DNA of 6,008 bases from Desulfocapsa sp. GTDB lineage: Bacteria; Desulfobacterota; Desulfobulbia; Desulfobulbales; Desulfocapsaceae. Of the stretch, positions 1 through 3,808 are shown in pieces. The notes below the pieces were generated by a model. That model searched no databases and was not told the origin of the DNA. It saw only the letters and a list, made by a program, of their open reading frames with translations. The first letter of the stretch is position 1; every line of letters starts with the position of its first letter. A program made the position numbers and the translations under genes. Where the stretch lies: NCBI GenBank assembly GCA_029942265.1, contig JAOZTO010000166.1:1-6008 (forward strand), given 5' to 3'.

Positions 1-20
1 TGATGCTTGTCATTTTTCAT
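1..20 (-). CDS. 5' end of an unidentified divergent gene (partial)
   Basis: Reading leftward, an ATG at 20-18 is followed by the open codons M-K-N-D-K-H before the window ends. A clean ribosome-binding site (GGAG, complement of 27-30, inside TAGGAG) lies 6 nt upstream, which is good spacing. Nothing can be said about the product. The gene would be divergent from the cyclodeaminase-family gene at 332, with about 310 bp between the two starts. The call rests only on the Shine-Dalgarno/ATG pair and six codons. The binding site sits in the loop of a small 5-bp inverted repeat (24-28 with 33-37). Confidence 0.4.
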
Positions 21-331
21 GTTGTACTCCTAAGTACTCAAGGGTTTTGTATTCGGTTCATCACGATGTGGGAATATTGACTTCAACATCAGGTTGTCCA
101 ACCTCAGCAAAAGGCAGAATGTAGTTTTTGAAAAATCGTTTATTTCACATACTAAAATGTCCAAAGGTATTCGTCGAGAGGAAAAGTATACCGAATGGTA
201 AAATCTATCTCAATCCAAAAACCGAAAACCTGCTTGATTGATTCTAAGACACGAGCCTTCAACTGTCACTTTTTATAAATTACAAAAAAAGTTGTTAACT
301 AACAAATAAAATATTACAAGGAAATGAAACT
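21..331. other. Non-coding divergent intergenic region
   Basis: This stretch separates the putative leftward gene from the rightward gene at 332 and should hold both promoters. I see no convincing sigma-70 promoter. Visible structure is limited to a short dyad at 91-104 and a 5-bp inverted repeat at 292-305 (TTGTT, loop AACT, AACAA) just upstream of the next gene. A 14-codon ATG frame at 157-201 has no ribosome-binding site and is not called as a gene. No tRNA-like or repeat-array structure was seen. Confidence 0.5.
91..104. promoter_or_regulatory. Short perfect dyad, possible operator
   Basis: AGGTTG-TC-CAACCT is a perfect 6-bp inverted repeat around a 2-bp centre. It lies in the divergent region about 70 bp upstream of the leftward ATG. 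The tight spacing fits a DNA-binding dyad better than an RNA hairpin. A dyad of this length can arise by chance, and no regulator is encoded in the window. Confidence 0.2.
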
Positions 332-928
332 ATGGAAAAAAAATTAAAAGCCTTTTTAAAAGTACTTGACAGCCAGGATAACACTACCGGCGGTGGCAGC
401 GCATCAAGCATCGCCGGAGCCATGGCAGCAGGATTGGTAGGTATGGTCGCTCGCCTTTCCATGGGAAAGAAGGATTTGGAGCCCTCAGACCACTATGAAG
501 CCATAGCCCTGAAGGCGGAAAATCTCTCTGGTGAACTTTTTGCAGGTGGTAGTAAAGATTCCGATGCATTTGCAGTGGTCAGTAACTCTTTTGGATTGCC
601 TAAAGGTACAGATGAAGAAAAAACAACAAGAAGCAAGGCAATAAACGAAGGAATGATATTGTGTGCTGAAGTACCTCTTGAAAATGCTGTCATGTGTCGT
701 GAAGTTATAAAGCTCTGTGCACAACTGCAAAAAAAATACAACACCAACGCTTCCTCGGATCTCAAGTGTGCACAGTTATTGGCTGAGGCGGGCCTAAAAG
801 GGTGTGGAGTAAATGTGAGGATAAACCTACCCTACCTCAAGGATGAAGGCAAGGTGAGTGATCTTGAATCCAGGCTCGAAACGATAGAAAACGCTAAAGG
901 ACAGCATGAAGCTCTGGAAGAAAATTAA
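332..928 (+). CDS. Cyclodeaminase/cyclohydrolase family protein (FTCD C-terminal type)
   Basis: This 198-residue protein matches the stand-alone form of the formiminotransferase-cyclodeaminase C-terminal domain. Known members act in the cytoplasm on folate one-carbon units, as formimino-tetrahydrofolate cyclodeaminase or methenyl-tetrahydrofolate cyclohydrolase. The family hallmarks are visible. The glycine-rich N-terminal segment TGGGSASSIAGAMAAGLVG is at about 19-37, followed by MVARL. KDSDAF is at about 75-80. VPLENA lies near 114-119. The conserved late block runs from NASSDLKCAQLLAEAGLKG at about 139-157 into NVRINL at 161-166. Length is normal for the single-domain enzyme and no signal peptide is seen. 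The start is supported by AAGGAA at 318-323, 8 nt before the ATG. It stands alone: no folate or histidine-degradation gene is in the window, so the exact reaction cannot be chosen. Family assignment is firm; substrate is open. Confidence 0.92.
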   Translation: MEKKLKAFLKVLDSQDNTTGGGSASSIAGAMAAGLVGMVARLSMGKKDLEPSDHYEAIALKAENLSGELFAGGSKDSDAFAVVSNSFGLPKGTDEEKTTRSKAINEGMILCAEVPLENAVMCREVIKLCAQLQKKYNTNASSDLKCAQLLAEAGLKGCGVNVRINLPYLKDEGKVSDLESRLETIENAKGQHEALEEN

Positions 929-1112
929 GGATGGATAGATTATTTGTTAAAACTCAAGTTTCTGACTTGGTAATCCAATGACAATTCTCTTGAAGGTAAA
1001 CTATGACCTCTTTCTCATAACCGCCTGTAGACTCCACGACAACAATACAACGATTAATAAGCTCTATTCGCAACTATTCAGTCAGCACCTGATATTGGCA
1101 TAACACTGAACT

Positions 1113-1219
1113 GTAACTGTTCATATGTGCCTCATATTCGTTCATTTTGACATTCGAAGCATAGTTTGCTATGTTATAATGTCCAAATGGACGAAGATGG
1201 GGTGCGGCTGAATTGTTAC
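1113..1219 (+). repeat. 107-bp imperfect inverted repeat / long hairpin, possible structured RNA
   Basis: Bases 1113-1154 pair with 1178-1219 in one continuous register. By hand count, the 42 positions give 31 Watson-Crick pairs, 6 G-T pairs and 5 mismatches, with no bulge. Inside lies a second stem, CATAG (1160-1164) with CTATG (1169-1173), capped by TTTG. The best runs are 1149-1154 with 1178-1183, 1137-1141 with 1191-1195, and GTAAC with GTTAC at the ends. All six non-Watson-Crick tolerated pairs are G-T on the plus strand and none are A-C, so the fold is better as plus-strand RNA than as minus-strand RNA. It could be a non-coding RNA, a leader structure for the gene at 1522, or a MITE-like repeat. 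The structure is seen directly; the role is unknown. Confidence 0.6.
1147..1180 (+). promoter_or_regulatory. Candidate sigma-70 promoter inside the inverted repeat
   Basis: A perfect TTGACA (1147-1152) is followed after 17 bp by TATGTT (1170-1175). Overlapping this is TGTTATAAT (1172-1180), a perfect extended -10 box, but at 22 bp from the TTGACA. Transcription would run rightward and give the acyl carrier protein gene a leader of more than 300 nt. The elements fall within the arms of the hairpin, so they may be incidental, or the hairpin may be a DNA-level feature of the promoter. Confidence 0.3.
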
Positions 1220-1521
1220 CTCTATTCTTACACTTTCGTACAGATGATTCATTTAATTGTTTTCTCAATAAATTATCTATACAAGTTACCGCCTTTTTAT
1301 ATCACCGGATAAAAGGATCAAATTCTATAAATACCGACAAAACAATATATTTTATAGGTTGCGGGGTTTTAGGCTAGGATATAAATCATGTTGCCGCTAT
1401 TAGATGACAATTAGCTTGGCCGGTTGACGACAACTCTTCAACACTAACAAAAAGTGAGCCACTTGTAGCGCAGTAGAGACTGTTTTGAATTGCGTATAGG
1501 ATATAATACAAGGAATGGAAT

Positions 1522-1791
1522 ATGAAGGGATCTCGTGACGACGCATTAAAACTGCGCCTCAAAACTATGATTTTCACAGAATGCGATATCGAAGATCAAG
1601 TGCCGGAAGAATTTGGTGACGACATCATGTTATTTTCTGATACAAGTAGGTTGGGGCTTGACTCACTGGATGGTCTTCAAATTTCTGTGGGTCTACAAAA
1701 ACAATTTGGTATACGCCTTGTTGACAGCAAAGAATTTCGCCGTCATGTTACCACAATTAACAATTTAGCTGATTTTATTCAGCCGGAATAA
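1522..1791 (+). CDS. Acyl carrier protein (phosphopantetheine-binding)
   Basis: This 89-residue protein has the acyl carrier fold signature: LGLDSLDGLQISVGLQKQFG at 44-63, with Ser48 of the D-S-L motif (codon 1663-1665) as the expected 4'-phosphopantetheine attachment site. A final helix, INNLADFI, ends the domain as in other carriers. It would carry thioester-bound acyl chains in the cytoplasm for a synthase. The style (LFSDTSRLGLDSLDGL, then a charged segment DSKEFRRHV) resembles carriers of specialised clusters such as aryl-polyene or ketosynthase loci more than the housekeeping AcpP; that comparison is from memory. No ketosynthase, ligase or phosphopantetheinyl transferase is in the window, so its partners are unknown. 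AAGGA at 1510-1514, 7 nt upstream, supports the start. Its last 13 bases overlap the end of the convergent diguanylate cyclase gene. Confidence 0.88.
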   Translation: MKGSRDDALKLRLKTMIFTECDIEDQVPEEFGDDIMLFSDTSRLGLDSLDGLQISVGLQKQFGIRLVDSKEFRRHVTTINNLADFIQPE

Positions 1792-2777
1792 ACAACTACT
1801 TTATTTCTACCTGACTGTTTTGCTTTATATAGTGCCTGGTCTGAAGTATTCAAACTGTTATCAATTTTAGTGTCAGCTTGAACATCAACGGAGGCAACCC
1901 CCAGACTTATAGTTACTGGAATATCTGTTTCATCATCAATGGTAACAGGATTTTCGTTAACTGCTTTTCTCAATTTTTCAGCAAGCTCTGCCGCACCTTC
2001 CAGATCAGTTCCTAATAGCAGTATGGCAAATTCTTCCCCACCGATTCGTGCAACAATATCACTTTCACGCACGGTCGCACAAAGTATTGAAACAATATGT
2101 TTTAAAGTTTGATCCCCCACGCTATGACCATAAGTATCATTAACTAGCTTAAATCTGTCCACATCAATCATTATAATACTTAAATCACTATCTTCCCTTT
2201 TTGCAGCATGGATCAAGTCTTTTGAAACCAATTGAAAATATCGTCTGTTATATATGTTCGTTAGATAATCATGACTTGCTTGTATTTTCAGTGCTTCTTT
2301 GGCCTCATTTAACGCCTGCGTTTTCCGACTAAGCTGTACATGAGAACTTATAAGCTGGCTTTGAACTTCTTTCTGCATACTGATATCAAGTCCAAATGAT
2401 ACCAGTAACTTCTGTCCCTGCTCTGTTATAATGATTTTATCTTGAATCTGATACCATTTATTGGCAACTTCATTAAAGTGTTCGTATACGATTGAGCCTG
2501 AGTCATTCAGCTCATCTTTTGAATGGCCCAATCGTCTGGACAACTCATTCACTTTACACCATGGACAAGGTGCTTCCTGTGCATACAGAGATTCCCAGCA
2601 ATTTCTCGCATTCTTATCAGCCATAATAGACCTCATGGCCTGATTAACATAAACAACCTCAAAACTTGAGATGTCAATTATTTTGACAGCAATCATCGAT
2701 GAAGTATTTATAATATCAGCGCTGATAAAATCAGCCACATCCTTAATATCCACGGTATTTATTATAGCGGTGTTCAT
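1779..2777 (-). CDS. PAS-GGDEF diguanylate cyclase
   Basis: A 332-residue protein that should make c-di-GMP from two GTP. An N-terminal PAS-like domain (about 25-135) contains C60, C71 and C74 (APCPWCKV), a cysteine pattern seen in some sensory PAS domains that may bind metal or sense redox state. A short helical linker (about 135-168) leads to the GGDEF domain (about 169-332). Visible there are the entry motif DYLTNIYNRRYF (170-181), metal-binding Asp205 in IDVDRFK, NDTYGH (213-218), the active-site loop GGEEF (246-250) and an inhibitory RxxD site, RESD (237-240), five residues before it. It looks catalytically intact and product-inhibited. No membrane segment or signal peptide is seen, so it is probably cytoplasmic. 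Its ATG lies 11 nt after the stop of the upstream response regulator gene. No strong ribosome-binding site is visible, so translational coupling is likely. It is the last gene of the operon. Confidence 0.95.
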   Translation of the reverse strand: MNTAIINTVDIKDVADFISADIINTSSMIAVKIIDISSFEVVYVNQAMRSIMADKNARNCWESLYAQEAPCPWCKVNELSRRLGHSKDELNDSGSIVYEHFNEVANKWYQIQDKIIITEQGQKLLVSFGLDISMQKEVQSQLISSHVQLSRKTQALNEAKEALKIQASHDYLTNIYNRRYFQLVSKDLIHAAKREDSDLSIIMIDVDRFKLVNDTYGHSVGDQTLKHIVSILCATVRESDIVARIGGEEFAILLLGTDLEGAAELAEKLRKAVNENPVTIDDETDIPVTISLGVASVDVQADTKIDNSLNTSDQALYKAKQSGRNKVVVYSG

Positions 2778-2788
2778 TTTTGTGAATT

Positions 2789-3205
2789 CTACAACAGCCA
2801 GTCATCATCAACGGCTGCACTCTCTTGTTGATAGTTTTCTTTAATATTTCCTATTGCTTCAGCCAGCTTTATTTCACTTACCGGTTTTAGGATATAGCAC
2901 TTGGCTCCAGCTTTCAATGCCTGCAATACCAAACTCTCCTGACCATGAGAGGTAATCATTACAATATCTGCCTGCGCATCAAATGAAATTATTTCCTTAA
3001 CTGCTGCAATACCATCAGACACACCATCTAGTTCAGGCATTGTAATATCCATGGTCACAAGATCAGGTTTCAGCACTTTATATTTTTGTATTGCCTCTGC
3101 TGCAGAGCCGGCAATACCGACAACAGCATGCCCCAACCCTTTGACATACCCTGAAACATACTGTCGTGCCATCTGTGAATCATCAACAATCAAAACATTT
3201 AACAT
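2789..3205 (-). CDS. CheY-like single-domain response regulator, with 4-residue insertion
   Basis: A 138-residue receiver domain with no output domain. The full active site is present: acidic pair Asp8-Asp9 (LIVDDS), phosphoacceptor Asp53 (TMDITMP), Thr85 (MITSHGQ) and Lys107 (ILKPVS). It should accept phosphate from the kinase encoded upstream and act by protein contact. About half of its residues match the neighbouring receiver at 3340-3753, so the two look like duplicates. It differs by four extra residues (VSDG, 62-65) right after the phosphoacceptor loop, giving ELDGVSDG where the partner has GMDG. It also has a different tail ending in DDDWLL. Start: AGAGGA lies 6 nt before the ATG. It follows a 134-bp spacer holding an inverted repeat, so it may be expressed at a different level from the first regulator. 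It lies 11 nt before the diguanylate cyclase. Confidence 0.94.
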   Translation of the reverse strand: MLNVLIVDDSQMARQYVSGYVKGLGHAVVGIAGSAAEAIQKYKVLKPDLVTMDITMPELDGVSDGIAAVKEIISFDAQADIVMITSHGQESLVLQALKAGAKCYILKPVSEIKLAEAIGNIKENYQQESAAVDDDWLL

Positions 3206-3265
3206 TTTTATTCCTCTGCAGGTATCCGCGTGTCTTTAAGCAGGATTTTCCTATTACAATTACGG

Positions 3266-3313
3266 TTGATCCGGCTTGTGAACTAGAGTTCATATGTGAA
3301 CAAGCCGGATCAA
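3266..3313. repeat. Perfect 14-bp inverted repeat between the two regulator genes
   Basis: TTGATCCGGCTTGT (3266-3279) and ACAAGCCGGATCAA (3300-3313) are exact reverse complements around a 20-nt centre. In the minus-strand operon transcript the centre can extend the stem by GAAC-UCUA-GUUC, or form the competing hairpin GUUCA-CAUA-UGAAC. Neither side is followed by a T-run, so it is not a canonical intrinsic terminator. Possible roles are an mRNA-stability or processing element that sets different levels of the two regulators, a protein-binding dyad, or a copy of an intergenic repeat. Words around it recur near 1107-1205. Confidence 0.7.
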
Positions 3314-3339
3314 ACGAAAATGGGGTGCTAGCCGAACAT

Positions 3340-3753
3340 TTATTCTTCTATCAATTCTTCCTCTACCACTGCCGCCAATTCAGGATAAATTCTACCAATA
3401 GCCTCACGCAACTTCTCGGGGCTGACGGGCTTTAACATATACCCTTTAGCTCCTGATTTCAATGCCTCCATAACCATTTCTTCCTGTCCGTGTGAAGTAA
3501 CCATGATTATGTTCGTTGTAGAATCAAGTTTTTTTATTTGTTTTACTGCCGTGATTCCATCCATTCCAGGCATTGTGATGTCCATTGTCACAAGATCCGG
3601 ATCTAGTTTTTGATAAAGATCAATACCTTCCTGCCCATCTTTTGCTTCGCCAATAATTTCATGTCCAAGGAAATGCAGATTACCTGTTATATTCTTCCGC
3701 ATAATCATAGAGTCATCGACGATTAAAACTTTTAAGACCTTAACACTTTCCAT
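3340..3753 (-). CDS. CheY-like single-domain response regulator
   Basis: A receiver domain of 137 residues from the ATG at 3753. All catalytic positions are present: Asp13-Asp14 (LIVDDS), phosphoacceptor Asp58 (TMDITMPGMDG), Thr86 (MVTSHGQ) and Lys108 (MLKPVS). There is no DNA-binding or enzymatic output domain, and the protein ends in an acidic tail (VVEEELIEE). It is the first regulator after the kinase, with about 55 bp between the genes, and is the most likely direct phosphate acceptor. A GTG two codons upstream (3759) could also start the frame. I prefer the ATG because GGAG (complement of 3759-3762) lies 5 nt before it and would overlap the GTG. Its closest relative in the window is the receiver at 2789-3205. 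Confidence 0.95.
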   Translation of the reverse strand: MESVKVLKVLIVDDSMIMRKNITGNLHFLGHEIIGEAKDGQEGIDLYQKLDPDLVTMDITMPGMDGITAVKQIKKLDSTTNIIMVTSHGQEEMVMEALKSGAKGYMLKPVSPEKLREAIGRIYPELAAVVEEELIEE

Positions 3754-3808
3754 TCTCACTCCATCTTGAGTCTGAACTTTTCATAACCATTCAGTCACTA
3801 CCCAACCC

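Larger units (their letters stand above)
929..1521. other. Long intergenic region with a large inverted repeat
   Basis: About 590 bp separate the cyclodeaminase-family gene from the acyl carrier protein gene, and no frame in it looks like a protein. A 64-codon minus-strand frame (1074-1268) runs across the big inverted repeat and resembles no family I know. There is no clear terminator after 928, only a 5-bp inverted repeat at 955-969 without a T-run. The main structure is the long hairpin at 1113-1219. A weak hairpin (1292-1300 with 1309-1316) lies further right. No tRNA, insertion-sequence end or gene remnant could be recognised. Confidence 0.6.

Noticed and set aside
157..201. Short frame beginning MSKGIRREEKY as a small gene or transposase remnant
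   Set aside because: It is only 14 codons long, has no ribosome-binding site, and no continuing frame or inverted ends were found around it.
1111..1221. Integron attC site for the long hairpin
   Set aside because: The length and the paired AAC/GTT ends recall attC, but the flanking bases (CTGTAAC and GTTACCT) miss the RYYYAAC/GTTRRRY consensus, and the hairpin is far from the preceding stop codon at 928. No integrase is seen.
1074..1268. 64-codon minus-strand frame in the gene-free region
   Set aside because: It spans the inverted repeat, lacks a good ribosome-binding site and resembles no family; the frame is probably incidental.
1292..1316. Hairpin CCTTTTTAT/ATAAAAGG as a terminator
   Set aside because: The stem is AT-rich with a bulge and is not followed by a T-run on either strand.
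1502..1507. TATAAT just upstream of the acyl carrier gene as a -10 box
   Set aside because: No -35 box lies at a suitable distance, and the start of transcription would fall inside the ribosome-binding site at 1510-1514.
3266..3313. Intrinsic terminator between the two receivers
   Set aside because: The stem is strong, but the sequence after it on either strand lacks a T-run. On the operon strand it continues CCGTAATTG.
3764..3808. Possible tiny leader peptide between the kinase and the first receiver (MVMKSSDSRW...)
   Set aside because: The ATG has no ribosome-binding site and the short frame runs out of phase into the receiver gene; nothing else suggests a leader peptide.
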